NCBI GenBank assembly: GCA_001768515.1
Contig: MEOA01000061.1
Coordinates: 62,001-126,000, forward strand
DNA from: Bacteroidetes bacterium GWE2_42_24
GTDB taxonomy: Bacteria; Bacteroidota; Bacteroidia; Bacteroidales; TTA-H9
Reading direction: 5' to 3'
DNA: 64,000 bases
The number at the start of each line of letters is the position of its first letter. Within the stretch, counting starts at the first letter, position 1. Shown one piece after another: positions 1 through 8,644 of this stretch. The notes under the pieces were generated by a model that saw nothing but the letters and a program-made list of their open reading frames with translations, searched no databases and was not told where the DNA came from. The translations under genes were made by a program, and so were the position numbers.

Positions 1-1
1 A

Positions 2-421
2 AATAGGTATCGGGTTAACATTCAGGAGTTTTTTAGGAAATACGGTGAAGCAACCTTCCGCGTGGTCGAACAACAGATTCTTTATGAAACAGAATCCTTT
101 CATAAAGTGGTCATCAGTACCGGGGGGGGGACGCCCTGCTATGCCGACAACATGGATTGGATGAATCAGCATGGTATCTCAATCTATTTGAAGATGAGTC
201 CTTCATCTCTTTATCACCGGCTTAGTCATAGCCGTAAACCAAGACCGTTGATTAAGGATTACGAACCGGAAGCCTTACGGCAGTTTATCAGGGAACGGCT
301 GGCCATAAGGGAGCCATATTACAACAAAGCCTCGCTCATTGTTCCCGGAGAAAACCTGAACCTGAATCAACTGACCGAAACACTTACCGGGATTATAGAA
401 CCGTCAACTTTTCCGGAGTAA
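2..421 (+). CDS. aroK: Shikimate kinase, C-terminal part (5' end outside window)
   Basis: Shikimate kinase phosphorylates shikimate with ATP in the chorismate pathway, in the cytoplasm. The frame is open from the left edge, so the gene starts outside the window and the Walker A region is missing here. Seen: an upstream stretch reading like the shikimate-binding segment (FRKYGEATFRVVE), then VVISTGGGTPC, the conserved GGG substrate-binding loop, then the lid region with SRKPRPL and RLAIREPYY, which match the kinase LID and C-terminal helix. Its last 18 bases overlap the convergent rlmD gene. The product is clear; only the missing N-terminus limits the call. Confidence 0.9.
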   Translation, partial: NRYRVNIQEFFRKYGEATFRVVEQQILYETESFHKVVISTGGGTPCYADNMDWMNQHGISIYLKMSPSSLYHRLSHSRKPRPLIKDYEPEALRQFIRERLAIREPYYNKASLIVPGENLNLNQLTETLTGIIEPSTFPE

Positions 422-1816
422 TAGTACCACGTTCTCTACATGGTGTGTTTGAGGAAACATATCAACCGGTTGCACTTTGGCGATTGAGTATTGGTCGGCC
501 ATCTGGGCAATGTCGCGGGCTTGCGTGGCTGGGTTGCAACTGATGTAAACCACACGTTCGGGCGACATTTCAACGATACGTTTTACTACATCGGGATGCA
601 TCCCTGCACGGGGAGGATCGGTGATAACTACCTGTGGGCGGCCATGTTTAAGTATAAACCTTTCGTCGAGGGTTTTAGCCATGTCACCTGCTATGAAATC
701 GGTGTTTTCAATTCGGTTGACCGACGAATTGATCCTGGCATCACGTACAGCTGAATCGACATATTCAATGCCTACAACCCTGTGACATCTTCGGGCTACA
801 AAGTTGGCTATGGTGCCTGTCCCGGTATACAGATCGTACACTAGTTCATTGCCAGTGAGGGCGGCAAACTCTCTTGCATATTTGTACAGGGTAAGTGCCT
901 GACGGGCATTAGTCTGGAAGAAAGATACCGGTCCCACCCTGAAAGTGAGGTCTTCCATTTTTTCCCTGATGTATGATTCTCCTTTAAAGAGCTGGATGTC
1001 AAGATCGGCAAATACATCGTTGCGTTTGGTGTTGACAACCCACATGGCCGAAGTGATGGTGGGGAACTGCAGTGTCAGGTTTTCCATAACCTGATGGATA
1101 GCTTCAGGCTGATCTTCTCCGAAGACGATGATGACCATCAGATCGCCTGAATTGGAGGTACGGATGACGAAGTTACGCAGGAGACCTTGCCATATTTTAA
1201 CATCCCAGAAGGTTAGTTCGTTTTCAATGGCGAAGTCACGCATCCATAAGCGCAATTGATTCGATGGTTCTGGCTGCAACATACAGTCTTCCACGTCGAA
1301 TACCCTGTCAAACATACCTGGCAGATGATATCCCAGAGCATTCATGTTGCGGTCGCCGGGGGCTATGTCATCGGGGCCACCTGTGAGCCATTTTCTGTTG
1401 CTGAAGGTGTATTCAAGTTTGTTCCGGTAATAATAGGTTGCGGGTGCGCCGGCGATGGGACTTATTTCAGGTAATTCAAGATGCCCGATACGGGTGAGGG
1501 CATCGGTTACCTGTTTTTGCTTATATTGAAGCTGGGCTTTATAATCAAGGTGTTGCCATCTGCAGCCTCCACACAATCCGTAATGACGACAGGCCGGTTT
1601 GGTACGCACTGTAGACTCTTCATGGATTTTGATGATTTTGGCTTCCATGAAAGTGCTTTTCCGTAAAGTAACCTGAACATCGACAACATCACCTGGGGCT
1701 GCAAAAGGAATAAACACCACACGGTTTTCGAATCGGGCTATGGCTTTACCCTCTGCCCCGGCGTCAATCACCGATAGTTTTTCAAGAATAGGCAGTTCTT
1801 TGTCTTTTCTTCGCAT
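404..1816 (-). CDS. rlmD: 23S rRNA (uracil-C5)-methyltransferase RlmD/RumA family
   Basis: A SAM-dependent methyltransferase that makes 5-methyluridine in 23S rRNA (or tRNA in some relatives). The 470-residue protein has an N-terminal TRAM-like RNA-binding region (about residues 1-66), iron-sulfur cysteines C76, C82 and C85 in CRHYGLCGGC with a probable fourth near residue 178, a SAM-binding motif DLYTGTGTIANF, the DPPRAG motif and the catalytic cysteine C427 in YISCNPATQARD. Length and motif order are typical of the RumA family. A -7 type box (TATTTTTG on the minus strand, 1835-1842) lies just ahead of the start. Bacteroidota often carry several paralogues, so the exact target uridine is inferred. 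Confidence 0.93.
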   Translation of the reverse strand: MRRKDKELPILEKLSVIDAGAEGKAIARFENRVVFIPFAAPGDVVDVQVTLRKSTFMEAKIIKIHEESTVRTKPACRHYGLCGGCRWQHLDYKAQLQYKQKQVTDALTRIGHLELPEISPIAGAPATYYYRNKLEYTFSNRKWLTGGPDDIAPGDRNMNALGYHLPGMFDRVFDVEDCMLQPEPSNQLRLWMRDFAIENELTFWDVKIWQGLLRNFVIRTSNSGDLMVIIVFGEDQPEAIHQVMENLTLQFPTITSAMWVVNTKRNDVFADLDIQLFKGESYIREKMEDLTFRVGPVSFFQTNARQALTLYKYAREFAALTGNELVYDLYTGTGTIANFVARRCHRVVGIEYVDSAVRDARINSSVNRIENTDFIAGDMAKTLDERFILKHGRPQVVITDPPRAGMHPDVVKRIVEMSPERVVYISCNPATQARDIAQMADQYSIAKVQPVDMFPQTHHVENVVLLLRKS

Positions 1817-1982
1817 AATATTTTAATGGAACTGCAAAAATACCGATATCCGTCCAAAGGAGACGAATAATTCAACAAATCATACTAATCCTTTGAAAAG
1901 GGCGTTAAAATGATGCCGGTTAAGTCCCATCCGGAGGTATTTTATACCTTTATGCTTTAAATTGAACTTAGATATTTAACCC

Positions 1983-3041
1983 GTGAGAAAAAGTCTATAC
2001 AACGTATTATTACTGATAATCAGTTTCTTTAGCACACTCAGTATGTCGGCTCAAAGTAGCAGTTCTGGTACCACAGCTTTTGATTTTCTGAATTTTCCAA
2101 GTTCAGCCAGAGTTGCTGCACTGGGGGGGAGTTCATTAGCAATGCCCGATTCTGACATCACCCTTACATTGGCCAATCCATCGCTCATATCTGCCGATAA
2201 CCACAACCAGATCGGTTTAAGTTTTGTGGATTATTACAGCGACGTGAATTATGGATTTGCACAATTCGGACGTACCTTCAATAAATTGGGCAGTTTTGTC
2301 GGTACCATGCAGTTTGTTAATTATGGAACCTTCACTCGAATGACAAGTCAGGAGGTAAACCAGGGTACTTTCGGTGCCAATGAACTAGCTCTAAATATCG
2401 GTTGGGGTCGCCGGCTCGATTCTTCTTTCAGCATTGGGGCAAATGTTAAAGGGATTTATTCCTCATTCGAATCTTATTCAGCTTCAGGACTTGCTGTAGA
2501 TGTCGCAGGAACATGGCATCTTACCGATTATAATTTTATGATGTCGCTTATCGCCCATAACATCGGGATTCAGCTTACCAATTATACTACTGGTACCACC
2601 GAGAAACTCCCCTTTGAACTTCAACTGGCCATGTCGAAAAGACTGGCGCATGTTCCCCTTACATTTTCGGTTGTACTGACCAACCTGCAAAATTGGGATT
2701 TGGCTTACGAAAGCCAATATAGCACTGAAGTGGATCCGTTTACCGGCGAAACGCGTACTACCGGCGGACTATCCGGCTTTGCTGATGAGTTGATGCGTCA
2801 CGTGATAATAGGAGCAGAATTGCAGCCTTTTAAAAGTTTTAGGTTACAGGTGGCTTATAACTACCAAACCCGTCAGGAGATGAAGATCGTCGATAAGGTT
2901 TCGACAGTAGGCTTTTCATGGGGCTTTGGATTCAGGGTGTATGGCTTTTCATTTAGTTATGCCCGTGCTACCAATCATCTGTCCGGTTCGCCCAATTACG
3001 TTACCCTCACTACGAACCTGGGTGAAGCTTTCAAAAAATAA
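1983..3041 (+). CDS. porQ: Type IX secretion system protein PorQ-like
   Basis: A 352-residue secreted, probable outer-membrane beta-barrel protein. Residues 1-24 form a signal peptide ending SMSAQ. The segment FDFLNFPSSARVAALGGSS is the characteristic opening of PorQ/PorV-type proteins, followed by many alternating beta strands ending in NYVTLTTNLGEAF. PorQ belongs to the type IX secretion machinery that exports proteins with C-terminal sorting domains; two likely clients lie in this window (8645 and 26745). The start used is GTG because it gives a complete signal peptide. It is transcribed alone and ends at a strong bidirectional terminator. Confidence 0.87.
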   Translation: MRKSLYNVLLLIISFFSTLSMSAQSSSSGTTAFDFLNFPSSARVAALGGSSLAMPDSDITLTLANPSLISADNHNQIGLSFVDYYSDVNYGFAQFGRTFNKLGSFVGTMQFVNYGTFTRMTSQEVNQGTFGANELALNIGWGRRLDSSFSIGANVKGIYSSFESYSASGLAVDVAGTWHLTDYNFMMSLIAHNIGIQLTNYTTGTTEKLPFELQLAMSKRLAHVPLTFSVVLTNLQNWDLAYESQYSTEVDPFTGETRTTGGLSGFADELMRHVIIGAELQPFKSFRLQVAYNYQTRQEMKIVDKVSTVGFSWGFGFRVYGFSFSYARATNHLSGSPNYVTLTTNLGEAFKK

Positions 3042-3053
3042 TCTCGCCACGAG

Positions 3054-3089
3054 AAAAAAGGGCTGCACCATTTGGTGCAGCCCTTTTTT
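3054..3089. terminator. Bidirectional intrinsic terminator
   Basis: A near-perfect hairpin with stem GGGCTGCACC/GGTGCAGCCC flanked by A6 and T6 runs. It sits between the convergent porQ and GH92 genes and can end both transcripts. Confidence 0.9.
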
Positions 3090-3098
3090 GTTAATGGA

Positions 3099-6086
3099 TT
3101 ATTCAACAATAAATTCATCGGCAAAAAGCCATGACTTTCCACCAGCCCCAAGGTGCCAAGCCGGACAAGGTCCCGGGTTGAAGGCTTTAAACTTAATATA
3201 GCGGGTCTGGACTGATTTTAGGTCTAACGAGAAGTCTTTGGTTACAGCTCCCTCAAGTTTTATATTTACATCGTTGAGTACTTCCCCTGCCTGTTTCCAG
3301 TTTGATTTATCGTTTGAGATATAGAAGGCAACCTTTGAGGGCATAAATACCCAGGCTCCCTGATCCTGAATGAAACCGACTCCGATGCGTTTAACGGGCT
3401 TTATGGAGCCAATATCCATGATTGCTTCAACATCAGTTCCCTGAAATCCCTGCCAGCGACCTGTCCTGAAGTTGTCGCCTCCACGTAAGCCATCGGCAAG
3501 TGCATTGTCGCCACCAGCCGTATACTGTGGTTCGTATTTCGACAAGATCGTAAGGGTGTGGTCGTGCGGGATAAGGAAAAATGCTGCCTCCATGGGCATG
3601 CTTATAGTTCCGTTTTCGTTGATAGATACTGCCTTAACTGTTGCACTGTGGTTAATAACAAAGGGTGAGTTGTACAGAGAGGAGGTTGCTGTGGGTGTAG
3701 AACCATCGATAGTATAGTAGATTCTTCCTTTGGTATTGAGGTCGGCCAGAGAGATGCGTACAGAGTCTTTAAAGGTATGTTCACCAGCAGCAACGAATGG
3801 AACCGGTTCGATGATAAACTCATGTATCTTGCTGATAGGTCGATCGTTTTCATTCTGCCCCCACAAAGGATTTGGCTCGGGTCCCATAGTAAATTCCAGT
3901 TCTCCGCCGCTTTCAATCGAGAAATGACTCAACCAACTCCGTGTATATGATTGACTGTTGAGTTTGACCGATTGGATATAACATCTTTCTGAAGATACTT
4001 GTGGAGCCCTTAGGGTAAAAGCTTTTCCATTTTCCATGTGTATGGTGGCCTCCTCAAACCATGGTGTTCCAAATACATAAACATCTGTTCCCGGCGTTAC
4101 GGAATAGATTCCCAGTGCACTCATCACTATCCAGGCTGACATCTGTCCACAGTCTTCATTACCGATCAGGCCATCGGGACAAGTTGAATACATCTCATCC
4201 ATGATCTGCCTGATGCGCTGCTGCGTTTTCCATGGCTTTCCTGCATAGCTGTAGAGGTAAGCCATGTGATGGCTGGGCTCATTGCCATGGGCGTATTGCC
4301 CGATAAGTCCTGTGATATCAGATTGCTCACGTCCGGTTGTCTGTGAATCGGTGGTAAAAAGATCATCGAGTTTTTTGGTGAATCCATCGTCGCCACCAAG
4401 TAAGGTAATCAATCCATCAACATCCTGAGGTACATAAAAACTGTATTGCCACGCGTTGGCTTCTGTATAGTTGAAATTGACTTCCCGGGGCTCGAAAGGT
4501 GAAAACCAACTATCGTTGTTGCGCGCTCTCATGAAGCCTGTAGATGGATCGAAGAGGTTCTTGTACGATTGTGCCCGTAGGGTGAATTCTTTATAAATAT
4601 CGTTTTCGTTCATCGCTTCTGCCATGGTTGCAATGCACCAGTCATCATACGCGTACTCCAAAGTACGGGAGACTGACTCTCCTTCATCCTCTGAAGGGAT
4701 AAAGCCGCGTTCACGGTAATATTTTAATCCGTATTGATCCTGCCTTGCACTTTTTACCATAGCTTTTAGTGCCAGTTTGGTGTCATATCCTGTAATGTCC
4801 TTCATAAAGGCATCAGCGATAACAGGAACCGCATGATAGCCAATCATACAATTGGTTTCATTGGCAGAGAGTTCCCAGACTGGAAGCAGGCCTCCCTGCT
4901 CATATTGCTTCAGAAAGGTGTTGATGAAGTCGTTGGTCCTTTTTTGCTGAACAAGCGTAAAAAGCGGGTGTTCAGCGCGATAGGTGTCCCATAGGGAGAA
5001 TACGGTGCAATAATTGAAAGAATCGGCTTTGTGTATCTTTAGATCGCGGCCACGGTAATTGCCATCGACATCCATATATAGATTTGGCGCAATAAATGCA
5101 TGATAGAGCGCTGTATAGAAGATCGTTTTCTGGTCGTCAGAAGATCCCTTCACGGTAATGCACGACAGTTCCTTATTCCAGACCGAGTCGGCAAGATGTT
5201 TCACCTGATCAAAGGCAAGTGCATTGCTTTCCTGATCAAGGTTACGGCGGGCTCCTTCAATGCTGACAGCAGAGATACCCACCTGAACCGTTAAGGGTTT
5301 GCCATTCAGTAATCCAAAGTTTAGTAAGATGCGAAGGTTTGTGCCTTCGGCAGCGGTAATATCCTTTATCACCGTGTCGTTTTTGGCTATCTCAGATGAA
5401 GTAACTGGCGCTGAAAAACGGGCCACAAAATAGACATGCTGGTCAGCCGCCCAGTTCATCGATCTGCGGTAACCTGCCACCTCGTAGTCGTTGACTATCT
5501 GAATTGATGAGGCCAGTACTTTATCACGGTGCTTCAGGTCGATCATCAGCGAACTGCTTTTTCGGGCAGGGTAAGTGTAACGATGCCATCCAGTACGAAG
5601 CGTGGCTGTAAGTTCGGCCGCGATGCTGTCGGTTTCAAGCAGTACACTGTAAAAACCCGGGCGGGCAGTTTCTGTTTTGTGTGAGAAGAGAGAGGCATAT
5701 TCTCCAGAAGGTTGATGAACACCATTACGCAGATCGCCGGCAAATGGCATGACCAGAATGTCGCCATAGTCGATGCATCCGGTTCCGCTGAGATGAGTAT
5801 GGGAGAACCCAAAGATAATGGAATCGGAATAGTGGTAGCCTCCACAGCCGTCCCAACCATCAAGGCGGGTATCAGGGCTGAGTTGTACCATCCCGAATGG
5901 CATTGTTGCACCCGGGAATGTGTGCCCATGTCCACCAGTGCCAATAAAGGGATCGACAAAGTCGGTGATGGTAAGTAATGAATCGGGCCGTTGATGATCA
6001 ATACAGCCAGTGGTTTCTGGTGATTTAGTGCTACATGAAGCTATCGTTATAACGACAAATAACGCGGCGATAGATTTCTTAAACAT
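3099..6086 (-). CDS. GH92 family alpha-mannosidase lipoprotein
   Basis: A surface or periplasmic exo-acting alpha-1,2-mannosidase (GH92), expected to trim mannose from glycans. The 995-residue protein has a lipoprotein signal with Cys18 (TIASC). The N-terminal beta-sandwich begins with DPFIGTGGHGHTFPGATMPFGMVQ, typical of GH92. The catalytic (alpha/alpha)6 region shows WELSANETNCMIGYHAVPV, GNEPSHHMAYLYSYAGKPWK and GNEDCGQMSAW, all GH92 hallmarks. Beyond about residue 770 there is a chitobiase-type C-terminal beta domain (YYTIDGSTPT) and a discoidin-like F5/8 type C domain. Many GH92 genes sit in SusCD loci; this one has no SusCD neighbour, so its polysaccharide target is unknown. Confidence 0.93.
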   Translation of the reverse strand: MFKKSIAALFVVITIASCSTKSPETTGCIDHQRPDSLLTITDFVDPFIGTGGHGHTFPGATMPFGMVQLSPDTRLDGWDGCGGYHYSDSIIFGFSHTHLSGTGCIDYGDILVMPFAGDLRNGVHQPSGEYASLFSHKTETARPGFYSVLLETDSIAAELTATLRTGWHRYTYPARKSSSLMIDLKHRDKVLASSIQIVNDYEVAGYRRSMNWAADQHVYFVARFSAPVTSSEIAKNDTVIKDITAAEGTNLRILLNFGLLNGKPLTVQVGISAVSIEGARRNLDQESNALAFDQVKHLADSVWNKELSCITVKGSSDDQKTIFYTALYHAFIAPNLYMDVDGNYRGRDLKIHKADSFNYCTVFSLWDTYRAEHPLFTLVQQKRTNDFINTFLKQYEQGGLLPVWELSANETNCMIGYHAVPVIADAFMKDITGYDTKLALKAMVKSARQDQYGLKYYRERGFIPSEDEGESVSRTLEYAYDDWCIATMAEAMNENDIYKEFTLRAQSYKNLFDPSTGFMRARNNDSWFSPFEPREVNFNYTEANAWQYSFYVPQDVDGLITLLGGDDGFTKKLDDLFTTDSQTTGREQSDITGLIGQYAHGNEPSHHMAYLYSYAGKPWKTQQRIRQIMDEMYSTCPDGLIGNEDCGQMSAWIVMSALGIYSVTPGTDVYVFGTPWFEEATIHMENGKAFTLRAPQVSSERCYIQSVKLNSQSYTRSWLSHFSIESGGELEFTMGPEPNPLWGQNENDRPISKIHEFIIEPVPFVAAGEHTFKDSVRISLADLNTKGRIYYTIDGSTPTATSSLYNSPFVINHSATVKAVSINENGTISMPMEAAFFLIPHDHTLTILSKYEPQYTAGGDNALADGLRGGDNFRTGRWQGFQGTDVEAIMDIGSIKPVKRIGVGFIQDQGAWVFMPSKVAFYISNDKSNWKQAGEVLNDVNIKLEGAVTKDFSLDLKSVQTRYIKFKAFNPGPCPAWHLGAGGKSWLFADEFIVE

Positions 6087-6125
6087 ATGAAAAGCAGTTT
6101 ATAAATTGAAATTGGTTAGGGTATT

Positions 6126-7607
6126 TTACCATTGTGGGGGAGGGTTTTCAAGAATTTTTTGGGTTAATCCGAGCCATCTTCTGACAGCTTGTTCGGTGAT
6201 GTTGTTGAGGCGCCGGGTGGCTTCCCGTTTGTTTTTCTTCCAATCAGACAGTATTCCCAGTTCAAAGGATTCCTGATTGTTGAATTGTTCGCGGTTGAAT
6301 TTCAGGGCTTCTGTGCCAAATTGACGAACCCGCAGAAGATAGTTGCTATCGGCACTATCGGCTATACGGCTGAATTGCCAGTACACATGACCCCGGGTGC
6401 TGTTCTTAATATCTTCGGGTTTGTTGAAATGGTTTTTCAGTGCTTCTTTGTAATCATACATTGAAAAGTCGGATGGAAAGTTTTGTATCCCGCAATAAAC
6501 AGGAATCATAGCCTGAATGCATGGGTGCCTGGGGATCATCCATAATACTGCCCCGACATCGGCTGGCATCCAATTGCGCAATTGGGCAACAAACCCGTAT
6601 TGGGTGTGGGAAGCACAGATGGCTCCGGCATCTTCACCATGCGGATGACCTTTGGTATACCCTTCTGTCAGGTCAAGTGGCGTTCCTTCATAATGTGAAG
6701 AGAGGATATTTGACAACCATTCAACAGAGACTTTTCGTGTTGGCATGATTAGCCATGGGAAATCTGCATCAAGCTCATAGTAGTTGGCGGCGAGTGCATT
6801 TATGGCGCTCCACATCCTCTTGATGTTGACCGGATGATTTAAACTCCGGGGTGAACCATAAGCCTTGCGGAAGCTAAATTTTCCGTCGGTTGGCGGATTG
6901 TACCAGCCCCGCTGAACGGCATAGCTGATCAGGTCAGCGGAGGCAATACAGTTATTGGTGTCGGTTGTGTTTACCGAGGTGATGGTGTAATAATTTGGAA
7001 TGACAGCTACTGCGTCGTCAGGGATTCGAAGCGCAACATAATGCTTTCCGTTGACAACAGATAGCATCCATGCTTCCTCAGGGTCGGCTATGCAATAGGT
7101 ACGTCCGCTGGATGCATACCCATACTGATTTAGTAGATCAACTGCTATTTTTACGGCATGACGTGCCGAATGCGCCCGCTGAGCCATAAGTTGTCTTAAC
7201 TCCCAGGTGAGACCACCATCGGTGAGCCGTGCTGAGTCTTCACGTGAGGGGCAGGCGTTGGAGGCTATGGTTACCCCATATTCATTCAGATAGGAATCGG
7301 AGAACTCCATCCCTGGCATATCAAACCAAATGTAGCGGGCCGTTTCGGTAACTTGCGGAATGGCTGCCCCGTTTCTGGCGCGGATGACCTCCCCGGAATT
7401 ATGCTTTGCAGCCGGAACAACAATCCAGTTAACGATTTGCTCGCCATAATCATCCTCATTGTGGGCCAGGATTACCGATTCATCCATCGTTGCTTTTTTG
7501 CCGGCAAGGATAGAGAAACAATTGAACGGCTTATCAGGTACTGGCTGCGACAGGAGAATTAAAGGAATAAAAGTCAGTAGTATGATTTTCAATAATCTGA
7601 TTGTCAT
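6126..7607 (-). CDS. C69 family dipeptidase
   Basis: An N-terminal nucleophile peptidase of family C69 (dipeptidase A/PepD-like), predicted to hydrolyse dipeptides outside the cytoplasm. The 493-residue precursor has a signal peptide (residues 1-21, ending LLLSQ) followed by NCFSILAGKKAT; Cys30 would become the N-terminal nucleophile after processing. Further family features are AHNEDD, IWFDMPG and a GYTKGHPHGEDAGAICASHTQ block. It lies 39 bp downstream of the GH92 start on the same strand with its own -7-like box (TACATTTG on the minus strand, 7677-7684), so it is probably co-transcribed into GH92. Confidence 0.88.
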   Translation of the reverse strand: MTIRLLKIILLTFIPLILLSQPVPDKPFNCFSILAGKKATMDESVILAHNEDDYGEQIVNWIVVPAAKHNSGEVIRARNGAAIPQVTETARYIWFDMPGMEFSDSYLNEYGVTIASNACPSREDSARLTDGGLTWELRQLMAQRAHSARHAVKIAVDLLNQYGYASSGRTYCIADPEEAWMLSVVNGKHYVALRIPDDAVAVIPNYYTITSVNTTDTNNCIASADLISYAVQRGWYNPPTDGKFSFRKAYGSPRSLNHPVNIKRMWSAINALAANYYELDADFPWLIMPTRKVSVEWLSNILSSHYEGTPLDLTEGYTKGHPHGEDAGAICASHTQYGFVAQLRNWMPADVGAVLWMIPRHPCIQAMIPVYCGIQNFPSDFSMYDYKEALKNHFNKPEDIKNSTRGHVYWQFSRIADSADSNYLLRVRQFGTEALKFNREQFNNQESFELGILSDWKKNKREATRRLNNITEQAVRRWLGLTQKILENPPPQW

Positions 7608-7807
7608 TAAGAATAATTTGGGTTTAACGATTCAGGTCAATGGTAGGTCTATAAATCAATGTATTACCACTAGTGGCAAATGTAGCGAAAATCGTGAAAT
7701 ATGATATTAGTTGTGTGAAATTCTCAATCGGTGCATTCGTTTTATTTGAACAATTTACCGCAATATTCGTTCGTAACCATTAGAATATTAATTAATACCG
7801 TTATAGA

Positions 7808-8482
7808 ATGAATCATAAAATCAAATTGTTTTTCTTTGTTGGTTTTATACTTGCTGCCTTAGTGGCATGCGGCCCTCAGGGCGAAAAGTCTGCTGCCGGT
7901 GAAGCGATGACCGAAGGCCAGACAACTGGTGTGGCTTACAATGCTGATCTTACAACAAGTGTTATTAATTGGGAAGGGACCAAACCCGGTGGAAGTCATT
8001 ACGGAACTATCAGGCTGAAGCAGGGAAACCTCTCTGTTGATGATAATGAAGTAACCGGTGGGGAGTTCGTGATTGATATGAAATCAATCGTCAATATTGA
8101 TCTGACTGATACCGCTTACAATGCCAAGTTAATTGGGCATCTTATGTCGCCGGATTTCTTTGCTGTAGACTCGTTTCCCACGGCGCGCTTCAAAATAACC
8201 AGTGTCAGTAAACTCCAAAATCCTGTGAAGGATGCAGATGGTGTCGGGTATACCCATGCTATTACTGGCAACCTGAGCATAAAGGATGTAACCAAAAGCA
8301 TCAAGTTCGATGCTGCAATTTCTGTAAGCGATGGAAAGGTTGTTGCCTCAACCGGTAAATTCGTCATCGACAGGTCGGCATGGAATATAAAATATGGCAG
8401 CCGCAAATTCTTCGATAACCTGAAGGATAAATTCATCTATGATGAAATAGGCCTGAAGATACAACTGACGGCCGTCAGGTAG
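7808..8482 (+). CDS. YceI-like lipoprotein (lipocalin-fold polyisoprenoid-binding family)
   Basis: A 224-residue lipoprotein with lipobox LVAC (Cys21). The mature part shows the YceI pattern: VINWEGTKPGGSHYGTIRLKQG, GGEFVIDMKSI, LIGHLMSPDFFAVDSFPTARFKITSV, ITGNLSIKDVTKSIKF and FVIDRSAWNIKYGS. YceI proteins form a lipocalin-like barrel that binds isoprenoid lipids such as quinone derivatives. The physiological role here is unknown. Monocistronic, with a clear terminator 25 bp after the stop codon. Confidence 0.9.
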   Translation: MNHKIKLFFFVGFILAALVACGPQGEKSAAGEAMTEGQTTGVAYNADLTTSVINWEGTKPGGSHYGTIRLKQGNLSVDDNEVTGGEFVIDMKSIVNIDLTDTAYNAKLIGHLMSPDFFAVDSFPTARFKITSVSKLQNPVKDADGVGYTHAITGNLSIKDVTKSIKFDAAISVSDGKVVASTGKFVIDRSAWNIKYGSRKFFDNLKDKFIYDEIGLKIQLTAVR

Positions 8483-8506
8483 TTTAAATCACGGATTGAA
8501 GATTAT

Positions 8507-8540
8507 AAGTCTGGTGTATGATCGCATCAGGCTTTTTTTT
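8507..8540 (+). terminator. Intrinsic terminator after the YceI-like gene
   Basis: A 9-bp stem (AGTCTGGTG paired with CATCAGGCT, two G-T wobbles) with an 8-nt loop is followed by a run of eight T residues. Confidence 0.8.
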
Positions 8541-8577
8541 ATAAATTGTTTTTGTTTGCGATTGTTCTGACTGAATG

Positions 8578-8608
8578 TTGGATTTGATGTGATTCGGAAT
8601 TAACTTTG
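8578..8608 (+). promoter_or_regulatory. Promoter of the C10 protease gene
   Basis: TTG at 8578-8580, a 20-nt spacer and TAACTTTG at 8601-8608 fit the Bacteroidota TTG-N19/20-TAnnTTTG pattern. The -7 box overlaps the longest possible reading frame start at 8606, so translation must start downstream, at the ATG at 8645. Confidence 0.7.
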
Positions 8609-8644
8609 ACCCACCTTTGTGTGACTCATCAAACTATTTCTAAT